A stretch of 61,429 bases of DNA from CAZMLC01 sp964567125 (GCA_964567125.1 CAZMLC010000007.1:1-61429); one strand, 5' to 3'. Positions 1-8,951 are shown, counted from the first letter of the stretch. A program made the numbers and translations. Notes: a model not told the origin generated them from the sequence alone.

Positions 1-611
1 TCGTAGGCAATGGCCATTTTAACGGCATTCTTGCGCGCGCCCATCAAAAGGCGGTCGTAATTACCGCCACCATAGCCAATCCGGCCGCCCGCACAATCAA
101 ACGCGAGCCCGGGAAGGATGAAGAGGTCGACTTCGCGCGGGTCGACGGCTCTCCGATCCGCAGGTTCGCGAATGCCGTGAGCGCCCTTGATCAGCCGACT
201 TTGGGCATTCAGTTCATAGAGCCGATAGGTATTCTGGCGCTGACTCCACCCCGGAACGCAGACTTGCCGCCCCGCGTTCCAGGCGCCGCGCGCCAAATAG
301 CGCGTCGGGAGCTCGTGCGCGGTGCTCAAATAGAGGGCCATCCGGACGACGCGTTTGACAAACTGGTGGGCATCCTCGTAAAAACGCTGGGCGATATCGC
401 GTCCCGCCTGAAGGCGCGCTTCACAGGTGACCTCGCGCCGACGCAAACGCAACACGTGACGGATCGTCTCTTTATCCCACGTCTCCACGCCCTCGAACCG
501 TTCCTGCAGCGGATGTTCGGCGGCATGTTTTTTTTCCGCCAGCTCCTGGCGCGCGGCACGCACTTGACGCATGGTCAAATGCATAAACTCCGGAATTAGG
601 CTCCCATCCAT
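1..611 (-). CDS. 5-formyltetrahydrofolate cyclo-ligase, partial (3' end outside window)
   Basis: This minus-strand frame is open from ATG at 611 to the left edge, about 203 codons, so the C-terminus is missing. The family (5-FCL, MthfS/YgfA) converts 5-formyl-THF to 5,10-methenyl-THF with ATP in the cytoplasm. The signature near the visible end reads PGLAFD, then GGRIGYGGGNYDR, which matches the family's glycine-rich folate/ATP loop. An Arg-rich stretch near residues 45-60 and the segment MALYLSTAHELPT also fit. The region before the family core (about 40 residues, charged and helical) is longer than in short homologues. A purine-rich GGAAGGAAG lies 5-7 bases before the ATG and supports this start. 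The gene sits 32 bp downstream of formate-THF ligase in the same direction, so a one-carbon operon is likely. Confidence 0.85.
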   Translation of the reverse strand, partial: MDGSLIPEFMHLTMRQVRAARQELAEKKHAAEHPLQERFEGVETWDKETIRHVLRLRRREVTCEARLQAGRDIAQRFYEDAHQFVKRVVRMALYLSTAHELPTRYLARGAWNAGRQVCVPGWSQRQNTYRLYELNAQSRLIKGAHGIREPADRRAVDPREVDLFILPGLAFDCAGGRIGYGGGNYDRLLMGARKNAVKMAIAY

Positions 612-643
612 TTTGCTTCCTTCCAACGGGAAGAGGCTCGCGC

Positions 644-2422
644 TTAAAACAGCCCTTTGACTCGCCCCGTTGCGGTATCGATGTCAATGCGTCGGAACGC
701 GGCATTCGAAGCCGTACCCGGCATCAGTTTGATATCACCGGCGACAGGGACAATCAATCCCGCGCCCTGATACAACAGCAGATCGCGCACCGGCACGGTA
801 AAGCCTCTGGGCCGTCCCAGCAGTTTGGCATCGTGCGAAAGGCTATACTGCGTCTTGGCCATACAGACGGGCAGTTTGGATAAAACAGGATCGTGTTCGA
901 AGAGGGCCGCCTTGCGGGCTGCCTCATCCGCAAGCGCGATCCCTGCGCCGCCATAGACCTCGCGCACCACGGTCTCGATACGCGCAGTCAAGGGCTGGTT
1001 CAAATCCGAGAGAAAATCAAAGGTATTCGGCTCTTCGCAGGCCTCCAGCACCTGCTGCGCCAGCTCAACCGCGCCTTCGCCGCCTTTCAACCAATGATTC
1101 GAGACCGCAAAGCGGGCGCCGACGGCTTCGGCAATCCGACGGACGAGGGCATGCTCGGCCGGGGTATCGGTATAAAACTGATTGAGGCAGACAACCGGGC
1201 GAATTCCGGAACGTTTGACAATATCGATGTGCGCCAGCAGGTTTTCGCACCCTTTTTCCAAAAATGCCAGATTCTCGCTGGTATAGACGGGATCGAGCGG
1301 ACGTCCCGCAAGTACCGCAGGTCCGCCGCCGTGCAATTTGAGCGCACGCACGGTCGCCACGATCACGACGGCATTGGGTTTCATCCCTGAGCAGCGGCAT
1401 TTGATGTTCCAGAACTTCTCATAGCCGATATCCGAGGCGAATCCGCTCTCCGTCACCACGTAATCGGCGAGCAGCGCACCGAGACGATCCGCAATGACCG
1501 AGCTCTGGCCAATCGCGATGTTCGCAAAGGGGCCCGCATGTACCAGCATGGGCTGACCCTCCAGCGTCTGCATCAGCGTAGGGTTGATCGCCCGCGTCAG
1601 CCAGGCGGCCATGGCGCCATCGACCTCGAGATCCGCGGTGGTGATGGGCGTGCCGTCCTTGGAATACGCTACGATGATCTTCGCCAGGCGCGCACGCAGA
1701 TCCGCTAAATCCGAGGCCATGGCCAAGACGGCCATCACTTCCGAGGCGACCGTAATGTAGAAACCGGAATCCATCTGGAAGCCATCCATCGCGCCCCCGC
1801 GGCCAATCTCGATATTGCGCAACGCCTGCGCGCAAAAATCGATCGCCCAGCGCATCTGAATACGTTCAGGATCGATATCCAGCCGTTTTAACTTGCTTTG
1901 CGCCAAGCGCGCATCGTCATAGTTGCGCTCGTGCTGCATGCGCGCGGTCAATGCGACCATCGCCAAATTATTGGCATTGGTGATGGCATCAATATCGCCG
2001 GTCAAACCCAGCGACAGCGGGGTGAGCGGCACAACCTGCGCCAGACCGCCGCCTGCGGCTGAACCTTTGATATTGAAAGTAGGCCCGCCACTCGGTTGAC
2101 GCACCGTGCCCAGAACGCGCTGCCCCAGTTTTCCCAGACCTTGCACCAGACCGAGGGTCGTGGTCGTCTTGCCTTCCCCCAGCGGGGTCGGCGTAATCGC
2201 CGTGATATCGATGTATTTGGCCCGCCGCGAGGACGTCGGCGCAAGGCGCGCCATCACCGCCGCTGCATCGATCTTCGCCATGGTCTTGCCGTAAGGGAGC
2301 ACTTCATCATCGGTCAAGCCCAACGCACGGGCAATGTCCTGGATCGGACGTAAATAGGGTTCAGCCGCTTCCGCAATTTGCCAATCAGCGAGTTTTACAG
2401 GGTCGAGTTTTGAAATCATCAT
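644..2422 (-). CDS. fhs: Formate--tetrahydrofolate ligase
   Basis: A 592-residue protein that makes 10-formyl-THF from formate, ATP and THF, feeding one-carbon units to purines and formyl-Met. Visible family features are the P-loop TPLGEGKTTTTLGL around residues 65-80, the segment RQPSGGPTFNIKGSAAGGG, the DIDAITNANNL region, and the late GFTVPVRDLLLYQGAG and PGTASNAAFRRIDID stretches. I start it at the ATGATG at 2422, preceded by AAGGTAGG. An upstream extension to 2527 would run through the divergent promoter and encode a low-quality N-terminus. Homologues are usually near 560 residues, so length is complete. The next gene downstream is 5-formyl-THF cyclo-ligase, also folate metabolism. A TTGCCA-17-TAAGCT promoter lies just upstream. 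Confidence 0.95.
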   Translation of the reverse strand: MMISKLDPVKLADWQIAEAAEPYLRPIQDIARALGLTDDEVLPYGKTMAKIDAAAVMARLAPTSSRRAKYIDITAITPTPLGEGKTTTTLGLVQGLGKLGQRVLGTVRQPSGGPTFNIKGSAAGGGLAQVVPLTPLSLGLTGDIDAITNANNLAMVALTARMQHERNYDDARLAQSKLKRLDIDPERIQMRWAIDFCAQALRNIEIGRGGAMDGFQMDSGFYITVASEVMAVLAMASDLADLRARLAKIIVAYSKDGTPITTADLEVDGAMAAWLTRAINPTLMQTLEGQPMLVHAGPFANIAIGQSSVIADRLGALLADYVVTESGFASDIGYEKFWNIKCRCSGMKPNAVVIVATVRALKLHGGGPAVLAGRPLDPVYTSENLAFLEKGCENLLAHIDIVKRSGIRPVVCLNQFYTDTPAEHALVRRIAEAVGARFAVSNHWLKGGEGAVELAQQVLEACEEPNTFDFLSDLNQPLTARIETVVREVYGGAGIALADEAARKAALFEHDPVLSKLPVCMAKTQYSLSHDAKLLGRPRGFTVPVRDLLLYQGAGLIVPVAGDIKLMPGTASNAAFRRIDIDTATGRVKGLF

Positions 2423-2442
2423 CTGCCTACCTTTTACAAATA

Positions 2443-2471
2443 AGCTTACGTGAATTTGCTGTTGCTGGCAA
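2443..2471 (-). promoter_or_regulatory. Sigma-70-type promoter for fhs
   Basis: On the minus strand TTGCCA (2471-2466) and TAAGCT (2448-2443) are separated by 17 bp. The predicted transcript starts about 15 bases before the fhs ATG and includes its Shine-Dalgarno sequence. The -35 box overlaps the -35 box of the divergent gene. Confidence 0.55.
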
Positions 2472-2489
2472 GACGGTTTTTGATACGAT
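2462..2489 (+). promoter_or_regulatory. Sigma-70-type promoter for the gene at 2496, apparently leaderless
   Basis: TTGCTG (2462-2467) and TACGAT (2484-2489) are spaced 16 bp. Transcription would begin at or next to the A of the ATG at 2496, and no Shine-Dalgarno sequence precedes that ATG, so the mRNA may be leaderless. Confidence 0.45.
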
Positions 2490-2495
2490 AATCGC

Positions 2496-3521
2496 ATGAA
2501 TGTAGCGCGAATTTTATACTGGAGCACCTTTTTTTTGGGAACTGCGGGCGTCTATTACGCTGCACCGCTAGCACGTCCCTATTTTGCATCCGTCCCGACG
2601 CCAAGCATCGCCTCCCTGGGAGCAACGTCAACCACCAAAGCCAGTGCCGAACCCGAGGTGCGCACGCAGCCTGACATCGCGACCGCATCCGAGACACGAT
2701 CCGCCCCCTCTGCAAGCGCCGCATCCACAGTCCCTGCGGCAGAATCCCGCACGACGACCGCACAGCCCGCGCCTGTAGCGTCAGCCGTCTCGTCATCGAC
2801 CGCCTCTTCGACGAAACCCGCGGACAACGACGATGATGATTTTACCGCACCTGCGCTCAATGGCGTCTTTGTGGCCAGCGCACGCGAAGTCCCCACGTGG
2901 GGCGTCACGATCAAGACCATTCCCTATTACAAAGTGGACGGATCCAATCAGGGCGCACTGCCACCCGGAACGCTCCTGCTCTGCAAAAGCCAGCACAGCT
3001 CTTCGCGCGGGGATATGGTGGAGTGCATGATTCGCCGCGACGGGCGCGATACCGGACCTTTCCTGATTGCCCGCAAGGAGGCGCTTTTTCTGAGCGGCCA
3101 GCCCGAAGCGCTTTCACAGCGTCAGTTGGCGGTCTTGACCCAGTACTACGCACTGGTCAGCTCCATCGAGGCGCGGAAAAAAGAGCTGATTGAAAAAGAT
3201 GCGGCCATCAACCCCTATGTGCCGGCTGCACGACGCGCCTATGAAACCTATGTGCAGAACCTCGACGAAGCCAAAAAGATTGCCGCTGCGCGCGATGCCG
3301 CGGAGGGGATGATTCGCTCCAAGCACGAAGAGAAACTGGGACGCTTAAAATTTGAAGCAACGCGGTTGAAAGCGGAACTGGACAAGGCACAGGCAAAACT
3401 GCGCGATTGGAAGGCAAAAAATCCCGACAAAGTTTCCCATCCCGAAAAGGACCCGACGATTCTTGCGCTGCTTCAGCAGCAAAAAGCGTTGGCCCCCAAA
3501 ATACCGGGCTTAGCATATTGA
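2496..3521 (+). CDS. Membrane-anchored protein of unknown function with coiled-coil C-terminus
   Basis: I do not recognise this 341-residue protein. It starts with a hydrophobic segment (residues about 5-30) that should be a signal anchor. Residues about 40-110 are low-complexity Ala/Ser/Thr/Pro, a likely periplasmic linker. Residues about 120-200 form a compact domain containing VTIKTIPYYKVDGSNQG and LPPGTLLLCKSQHSSS. The last ~110 residues are rich in Lys, Glu and Ala with heptad-like spacing (EEKLGRLKFEATRLKAELDK), suggesting a coiled coil. It is transcribed divergently from fhs. Its downstream neighbour, 96 bp away, is another unknown protein. A cell-envelope scaffold is possible, but that is only inference from topology. 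Confidence 0.75.
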   Translation: MNVARILYWSTFFLGTAGVYYAAPLARPYFASVPTPSIASLGATSTTKASAEPEVRTQPDIATASETRSAPSASAASTVPAAESRTTTAQPAPVASAVSSSTASSTKPADNDDDDFTAPALNGVFVASAREVPTWGVTIKTIPYYKVDGSNQGALPPGTLLLCKSQHSSSRGDMVECMIRRDGRDTGPFLIARKEALFLSGQPEALSQRQLAVLTQYYALVSSIEARKKELIEKDAAINPYVPAARRAYETYVQNLDEAKKIAAARDAAEGMIRSKHEEKLGRLKFEATRLKAELDKAQAKLRDWKAKNPDKVSHPEKDPTILALLQQQKALAPKIPGLAY

Positions 3522-3617
3522 GCGTTGAGCCCTTCGACTGTACGTCGCTGATGGCGACAACATGTCATTGACGACGAAGAACCCTGCACCGCAGCGTGCG
3601 TGAAAGAGGAGAAGCCC

Positions 3618-4130
3618 ATGGAATTGATGGATAACCAGAAAGAACAGGTCAGAGCATGGCTGGATCAAGGCGCCTCGCTCTCGGATGTTCAGAAAAACCT
3701 GAAAACCGAATTCGGCATTTCGATGACCTATATGGATCTCCGGCTGCTGGTGTTGGAGATGAACGCCACCGTGAAGGACAAACCGGAACCCAAGCCGACG
3801 CCGCCACCGCCCGAGCCCAAGACGCATACCATCGAGGAAGAGCCCTCGCCGTACGACGAGCCGCTGGACGACGAATCGCAGCTGCCGGAGTCCGAGGAAC
3901 AGGCGGCTGGGCCGAATGTCAAGATGACGCTCGACACGCTGGTTGTTCCCGGCGCCATGGTGAGCGGCGACGTCGTCTTTACTGACGGCACCAAAGCCCG
4001 CTGGCTGATCGATCAGCAGGGCCGATTTGGCGTTGATCCGGAGGTCCCCGGCTATCGTCCGACACCCGAGGATATGCAGATGTTCCAGATGCTGTTGCGC
4101 GCAGAACTGCAGCGCAAGGGTTACATGTAA
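3618..4130 (+). CDS. Unknown protein with acidic Pro-rich linker
   Basis: This 170-residue protein has three parts. The N-terminal ~50 residues form a helical module (QVRAWLDQGASLSDVQKNL) resembling a small helix-turn-helix-like fold. A Pro/Glu-rich acidic linker covers residues about 55-100. The C-terminal ~65 residues contain KMTLDTLVVPGAMVSGDV and FTDGTKARWLIDQQGRFG and end in a helix. There is no signal peptide, so it is probably cytoplasmic. The ATG at 3618 follows AGAGGAGAAG; a GTG at 3600 is an alternative. No function can be assigned. From memory, similar N-terminal modules occur as hypothetical proteins in verrucomicrobial genomes; I could not check this. Confidence 0.75.
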   Translation: MELMDNQKEQVRAWLDQGASLSDVQKNLKTEFGISMTYMDLRLLVLEMNATVKDKPEPKPTPPPPEPKTHTIEEEPSPYDEPLDDESQLPESEEQAAGPNVKMTLDTLVVPGAMVSGDVVFTDGTKARWLIDQQGRFGVDPEVPGYRPTPEDMQMFQMLLRAELQRKGYM

Positions 4131-4203
4131 TCCTGATGCCCAGACACTTTTGAGCAAAACGTGGGCACCATGACGTGTGTCCCCTATCACCAAAGAAAGG
4201 AAA

Positions 4204-5013
4204 ATGAGTATGCAGATCGGATTTATTGGTGCAGGAAAAATGGCCGAGGCCATTATTGCCGCATTGGTGCAAACAGAGCTATGCGATCCCTGGGAGATCA
4301 TGGCGTGCGATAAGAGCGAAGCGCGCCGCGATACCATGGCGACCACCTACCAAGTCGCGGTCACGGACAATATCGCAGGCACGATTTCCACCAGCGATGT
4401 GATCGTCCTCGCGGTAAAACCGCAAGACCTCGACGACCTTCTCAAGGCGCACAAGAAACTCTTCACGAAGCAGCAGCTGGTCATTTCGATCGCAGCCGGC
4501 AAAACGCTCGCAGTGCTCAGAAAGGCGCTCGGGACGAAACCGCGCCTGATCCGCGTGATGCCGAATCTGGCGCTGATGGTGCAAGAGGGCATGAGCGTCT
4601 ACTGCGCCGCCAAGAACGCAACCGCGGCCGATAAGAAGCTCGTCGAGCAGATTTTCGGCAGCGCAGGTTCGGTGCTTGAACTCTCTGAAAAACGGTTTGA
4701 TGCGGTCACCGCATTGAGCGGCTCGGGCCCTGCATTCTTTGCTTATTATCTGCAGGCGATGATCGAAGGTACCGTGGCGCTGGGGATGCCTGCGGATGCC
4801 GCGCGCTTACTCGCGGAGCAGACGTTGATCGGCACCGGGATCTACCTGCAAAACACCGGGCGCGACATTGAGGAATTCATTCAGGCCGTAGCCTCGCCCA
4901 AAGGAACAACCGCCGCAGGACTTGCCGTGTTGTCGAAATCGTCGGTTGCAAAAAACATTGCGAAGACGCTGGCCGCGGCTGCTACCCGCAGCGCGGAACT
5001 GAGCCAGGCGTAA
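4204..5013 (+). CDS. proC: Pyrroline-5-carboxylate reductase
   Basis: This 269-residue cytoplasmic enzyme reduces pyrroline-5-carboxylate to proline with NAD(P)H, the last step of proline synthesis. The N-terminal dinucleotide-binding loop is GFIGAGKMAEAI. The core contains VILAVKPQDL, then IRVMPNLALMVQEGMS, and the C-terminal dimerisation domain carries the family signature around ALSGSGPAFFAYYLQAM and SPKGTTAAGLAVL. Length is normal for ProC. ATG at 4204 follows AAAGGAAA; the ATG two codons later is also possible. No other proline-pathway gene is adjacent. A strong hairpin follows the stop codon. Confidence 0.95.
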   Translation: MSMQIGFIGAGKMAEAIIAALVQTELCDPWEIMACDKSEARRDTMATTYQVAVTDNIAGTISTSDVIVLAVKPQDLDDLLKAHKKLFTKQQLVISIAAGKTLAVLRKALGTKPRLIRVMPNLALMVQEGMSVYCAAKNATAADKKLVEQIFGSAGSVLELSEKRFDAVTALSGSGPAFFAYYLQAMIEGTVALGMPADAARLLAEQTLIGTGIYLQNTGRDIEEFIQAVASPKGTTAAGLAVLSKSSVAKNIAKTLAAAATRSAELSQA

Positions 5014-5022
5014 TGCATGCGC

Positions 5023-5055
5023 AGCGCGGCGTGCTGTCGTTCAGCACGCCGTGCT
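5023..5055 (+). terminator. 14-bp hairpin between proC and znuA
   Basis: The arms 5023-5036 and 5042-5055 pair over 14 bp with one G-U and a 5-nt loop. Only a short T-run (TTT) follows, so it may be a weak terminator of proC or a hairpin protecting mRNA ends rather than a full stop. Confidence 0.5.
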
Positions 5056-5079
5056 TTCATGCTGCAGAGGAGTATGTTC

Positions 5080-5955
5080 ATGAAGCCCCGACATTCTGTA
5101 TTGCGCGTTGTGCGCAGCGTGCTCTTCAGCGGTCTTTGCACGCTGGCAGTAGGTGCATGCGCGCAAGAGAAACCGATTGTCCTCGTCTCCATTCCGCCCC
5201 AGCTCTGGCTAGTGCGTGAATTGGTCGGCGACGCCGTCGATGTCCACTGCCTCTTGCCGGCAGGCGCGAATCCGCATACCTACGAACCGGATATTCGGCA
5301 GCTCAGGGCCCTCTCACGCGCCCGGCTCGCACTGCCGATCGGCATGCCGTTTGATCGTCTCTTCCTGCAGAAAGCGAGACATCTCAATCCCGCCCTCGTC
5401 AGCATCCCTGTCGACACCAACATTGCCAAAATCGCTGAAGATGATGCGCATCACCACGAACATGGCGAGACCTGTTCGGATAGCGGCCACGATCCCCATA
5501 TCTGGCTTTCGCCGCGCCGTTTTGCAGGGGTCGCGACCAATACCGCGCTAGCGCTCGCAACGCTGGTTCCGGCCAGCGACCTTTCGAATCGTCTGATGCG
5601 GGTTTCACAAACTATTGCCACCATCGACCAAGAGGCCCGAAAAACGCTGGCCCCTTTTGCGGGCAAGCTCTGGGTGGTTTACCACCCTTCGTGGAGCTAT
5701 TTCGCTGCGGACTACAACCTGCGTCTTTTGACGGTCGAGGCGGACGGCAAGAGTCCATCCTCGCGGCATATCATTACGATCGTTAAACAGGCGCGCGCCG
5801 CTCAGGTCAAGGCAGTCTTTACAGAGCCGCAATATGACAAGCGTTATGCGCAGGCGGTGGCTGATCCCCTCAAAGCACGCGTTGAGGTCATTGATCCTTT
5901 GCAGGAAGAGTGGCCCTTGCTGATGCAGACCCTGCTGGAGAAACTCACGCAATGA
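5080..5955 (+). CDS. znuA: Zinc ABC transporter, periplasmic metal-binding protein
   Basis: This 291-residue protein belongs to the cluster A-I (ZnuA/TroA) solute-binding family, which delivers Zn2+ (or Mn2+) to the ABC permease. The leader MKPRHSVLRVVRSVLFSG is followed by VGAC, so Cys27 could be lipidated. Metal-ligand candidates are the His in GANPHTYEP, the His in HDPHIWLSP and the Glu/Asp near the C-terminus. The His-rich loop DDAHHHEHGE (about residues 121-130) is typical of zinc-specific members. I choose the ATG at 5080 because AGAGGAG lies 7 bases upstream. Its stop overlaps the znuC start by the ATGA arrangement, showing translational coupling. Confidence 0.9.
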   Translation: MKPRHSVLRVVRSVLFSGLCTLAVGACAQEKPIVLVSIPPQLWLVRELVGDAVDVHCLLPAGANPHTYEPDIRQLRALSRARLALPIGMPFDRLFLQKARHLNPALVSIPVDTNIAKIAEDDAHHHEHGETCSDSGHDPHIWLSPRRFAGVATNTALALATLVPASDLSNRLMRVSQTIATIDQEARKTLAPFAGKLWVVYHPSWSYFAADYNLRLLTVEADGKSPSSRHIITIVKQARAAQVKAVFTEPQYDKRYAQAVADPLKARVEVIDPLQEEWPLLMQTLLEKLTQ

Positions 5956-6743
5956 TGCCTGAACCCGTCATCGATGTGCGCGACGTCTGTTTCGGCTATG
6001 GCGAACAGGAGGTCCTTCACAATGTCACCTTCCGCATCCAGCCACAAAGCCTCGTTGCCATTGTCGGCCCCAATGGCGGCGGCAAAAGCACCTTGCTCAA
6101 ACTGCTACTCGGAGCCCTTGAACCGCGCTTTGGCGAACTCCGTGTTTTAAATGGGACGCCCGTCGAAGCGCGAACGCGTATCGGCTATGTCCCGCAAAGC
6201 ATTCCGTTTGATGCGCAGTTTCCCGTCTCTGTCAGCGAAGTGATTAAAATGGGCTGTGTCGGTGTTGCGCAGTGGGGATTTTACGGGCAACGCGAACGCG
6301 ATGCCATGCGGCAAGCACTCGCACGCGTCCGGCTGGAGGGCTTTGAAAAACGGGCGTTTGCTGAGCTCTCCGGCGGCGAACGTCAGCGCGTCTTGATCGC
6401 TCAGGCGCTGGTTTCGGGAGCTGAACTTCTCTTGCTGGATGAACCTGCGGCTAATATCGACCCCGAACATGCCGAAGCACTCTACGCACTTTTCCGCGAT
6501 CTGGCGCAAACCATCACCGTCGTCATGGTCTCCCACAACCTGAGCGTTGTCACGGCGTATGCTACGCACGTACTCTGCGTCAATCGTTCCGCGAAGCTGC
6601 ACACCATCGCGGAGGTCAGCGCGGGGACGATTGCCTCCAACTCCGGCAGCCCGCTTCTGCAGCTCTATCACGATGCGTCCTGCACGATCACGGATCCCAG
6701 CGCAGCACTCCATCAACCGCACCATCAGTGTCACCATGACTGA
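5952..6743 (+). CDS. znuC: Zinc ABC transporter ATP-binding protein
   Basis: A 263-residue ATPase subunit that powers metal import at the inner face of the membrane. Walker A is GPNGGGKST, the Q-loop lies in GYVPQSIPFD, the ABC signature is LSGGERQRV, Walker B is LLLLDEPAANID, and the H-loop is VMVSHNL. The C-terminus ends in His-rich sequence (HQPHHQCHHD), which may bind metal. The start overlaps the znuA stop (ATGATG at 5952), and the end overlaps znuB by 8 bp, so the three genes are one operon. Specificity for zinc is inferred from the His-rich ZnuA and the gene order. Confidence 0.9.
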   Translation: MMPEPVIDVRDVCFGYGEQEVLHNVTFRIQPQSLVAIVGPNGGGKSTLLKLLLGALEPRFGELRVLNGTPVEARTRIGYVPQSIPFDAQFPVSVSEVIKMGCVGVAQWGFYGQRERDAMRQALARVRLEGFEKRAFAELSGGERQRVLIAQALVSGAELLLLDEPAANIDPEHAEALYALFRDLAQTITVVMVSHNLSVVTAYATHVLCVNRSAKLHTIAEVSAGTIASNSGSPLLQLYHDASCTITDPSAALHQPHHQCHHD

Positions 6744-7590
6744 GTTCTTCCACGATCTTCTGAATTTCCCCTTTTTACTCAACGCGGTCTTCGCCAGTGC
6801 GCTGATCGCTGTTGCATGCGGCACCGTGGGAAGCCTCGTTGTGGTTCGTCGTTCGACCTATCTTGCCGGTGCGGTTTCACACAGCGTCCTGGCCGGTCTC
6901 GGCCTCGCGCGGTTTCTGCAGCGCGGACTTGGTTTTTCAGGGCTCTCCCCCATGGGAGGGGCGATTCTGGTGGCCCTTGGCGTCGCCGTGATCCTGACCT
7001 ATTTAACGCGCCAGGATAAGCATCGCTCCGATACCGTGCTCAGCGCGATCTGGACCGGCGGAACCGCCTTAGGCGTCTCGTTTATTTCCGCGACACCGGG
7101 CTATCAAGAGGATTTGATGAGTTACCTGTTCGGGTCGATCCTGCTGGTTACGCCGACCGATCTTCTCTGGATGGCGCTCATGGATGGCGCGATCGTCGCC
7201 ACGGTCCTTATCTGCTATAACCGCTTTCTCGCGATCGCGTTCAACGAAGAGCTCGCGCGTCTGCGCGGAATCGCCACGCTGCGCTACGAGCTGATTTACC
7301 ATATCCTAACCGCGCTGACCGTCGTGCTGCTCGTGCGCATGACTGGCATCGTGCTGGCGATCGCGCTACTCACGCTGCCAGCGGCAACTGCGGGAAAACT
7401 GGTCAAACGTCTTGACGCGATGATGATCCTGGGCGTTGTGCTTAGCTTTGGTGTCAGCCTGTTGGGACTGGCGATCAGCTATACGCCAGGCTGGCCCCCC
7501 GGCGCAACCATTGTCGAAGTCGCTTTAATCCTATATGGCCTTGCCGCCAGCATAACTTTCCTCAGAAGGAGCAAACGTGGATCAATTTGA
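6736..7590 (+). CDS. znuB: Zinc ABC transporter permease
   Basis: A 284-residue integral membrane protein of the ABC-3 (ZnuB/TroC) permease family with eight or nine hydrophobic segments. Recognisable parts are VRRSTYLAGAVSHSVLAGLGLA near the N-terminus, the conserved LLTLPAATAGKLV-like stretch near residues 210-225, and ISYTPGWPPGATIV near the end. The ATG at 6736 overlaps the end of znuC by 8 bp. The 3' end overlaps the next gene, an amino-acid symporter, by 14 bp, so that gene probably shares the transcript. Confidence 0.9.
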   Translation: MTEFFHDLLNFPFLLNAVFASALIAVACGTVGSLVVVRRSTYLAGAVSHSVLAGLGLARFLQRGLGFSGLSPMGGAILVALGVAVILTYLTRQDKHRSDTVLSAIWTGGTALGVSFISATPGYQEDLMSYLFGSILLVTPTDLLWMALMDGAIVATVLICYNRFLAIAFNEELARLRGIATLRYELIYHILTALTVVLLVRMTGIVLAIALLTLPAATAGKLVKRLDAMMILGVVLSFGVSLLGLAISYTPGWPPGATIVEVALILYGLAASITFLRRSKRGSI

Positions 7591-8938
7591 ACGCTGTCTT
7601 ACCACCATACATAGTTTTGTCTGGGGCACGCCAACACTGATTTTACTCATCGGCACAGGCCTTTGGATGTCGATCGTCCTCTGCGGCATACAGTTCCGGT
7701 TGATGCCGCATGCGCTGCGGCTGTCTTTTGGAAGATCAAAAAAATCATCCAAACACGTCGGCGACATTTCACATTTTCAAGCGCTGATGGCGGCTGTTTC
7801 CGCAACGGTCGGCGTGGGGAATATCGCCGGTGTGGCCACCGCGATTGCAACGGGCGGTCCGGGCGCCATGTTCTGGATGTGGTGCACGGGACTCGTGGGC
7901 ATGGCGACAAAATATGCCGAAGCGGTGCTCTCCGTTCATTATCGCGTGACATCGGCTGATGGTACCATGAGCGGTGGCCCGATGTATTATATTGAACGCG
8001 GTTTAGGTCAGCGCTGGATGGCTGTTTTATTCGCTGTTTTCACGGTGGTCGCCTCGTTCGGTATCGGCAATATGGTGCAATCCAATACCATTGCGGTCAC
8101 GCTTGCTCCGCTCAAGATCCATTCGTGGATCATGGGCGGGATCATTGCCGGCGCAACCGCCCTGGTGGTATTGGGCGGCATTAAGGCCTTGGGAAAGATC
8201 GCCGCACTGCTCACTCCGCTGATGATCGGCATCTATTTTGTCGCCGTCGCCGTGATTGTCGCATTTAACATCGAGACGGTTCCCACAGTCTTAGCCCTTA
8301 TTTTCCGCGATGCCTTTACACCGACTGCGGCTGTGGGCGGCTTTGCGGGCGCGACGGTGAAAGTCGCAATGCAGCAGGGCATTGCGCGCGGCCTCTTTTC
8401 GAATGAGGCCGGACTGGGATCGTCGCCCATTATGGCTGCCGCGGCAAAGACCTCGCACCCGGCCGAACCTGCGCTCGTCTCTACGTTGCAGGTCTTCATC
8501 GACACGCTCGTTGTCTGTTCGTTGACGGGCTTTGCCATCCTTTGTACCGGTGCATGGAAGGCGGGACAGACAGGCGTAGAGCTGACCAATGTCGCGTTTG
8601 AGCAGGCGCTCGGATCCATCGGTCGATATGTCGTTTCCATCAGCGTGATTCTCTTTGCGTACACCACGCTGATCAGCTGGGGGTATTTTGGCGAACAGGC
8701 CTTGCGCTATCTGATCGGGCAGCGCGGCGTAAAAACCTACCGCGTCATCTTTATTGCCGTGGTTTTTCTCGGCGCACAGCTGAAAATCAATGTGGTCTGG
8801 ACGCTCTCCGATATTTTCAACGGATTAATGGCCTTCCCCAACCTGATCGCCTTGCTCTGCCTCACGCCTGTCGTGCTGCGGGAGACCAAGCATTACCTCG
8901 CATCTATCAAACAACCATCCACACCCACGAACGAATAG
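7577..8938 (+). CDS. Sodium:alanine/glycine symporter (AGCS family)
   Basis: This 453-residue membrane protein imports small neutral amino acids (alanine or glycine) with Na+. About 11 hydrophobic segments are visible. Family signatures include FQALMAAVSATVGVGNIAGV, GGPGAMFWMW, YAEAVLSVHYR, GGPMYYIERGLG and GLFSNEAGLGSSPI. The start is a GTG at 7577, preceded six bases away by AAGGAG; the first residues are MDQFERCLTTIHSFVWG. It overlaps znuB by 14 bp. Close linkage to a zinc importer has no obvious biochemical reason and may simply reflect operon packing. The exact amino acid cannot be deduced. Confidence 0.92.
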   Translation: MDQFERCLTTIHSFVWGTPTLILLIGTGLWMSIVLCGIQFRLMPHALRLSFGRSKKSSKHVGDISHFQALMAAVSATVGVGNIAGVATAIATGGPGAMFWMWCTGLVGMATKYAEAVLSVHYRVTSADGTMSGGPMYYIERGLGQRWMAVLFAVFTVVASFGIGNMVQSNTIAVTLAPLKIHSWIMGGIIAGATALVVLGGIKALGKIAALLTPLMIGIYFVAVAVIVAFNIETVPTVLALIFRDAFTPTAAVGGFAGATVKVAMQQGIARGLFSNEAGLGSSPIMAAAAKTSHPAEPALVSTLQVFIDTLVVCSLTGFAILCTGAWKAGQTGVELTNVAFEQALGSIGRYVVSISVILFAYTTLISWGYFGEQALRYLIGQRGVKTYRVIFIAVVFLGAQLKINVVWTLSDIFNGLMAFPNLIALLCLTPVVLRETKHYLASIKQPSTPTNE

Positions 8939-8951
8939 AGGAGGACGCATC

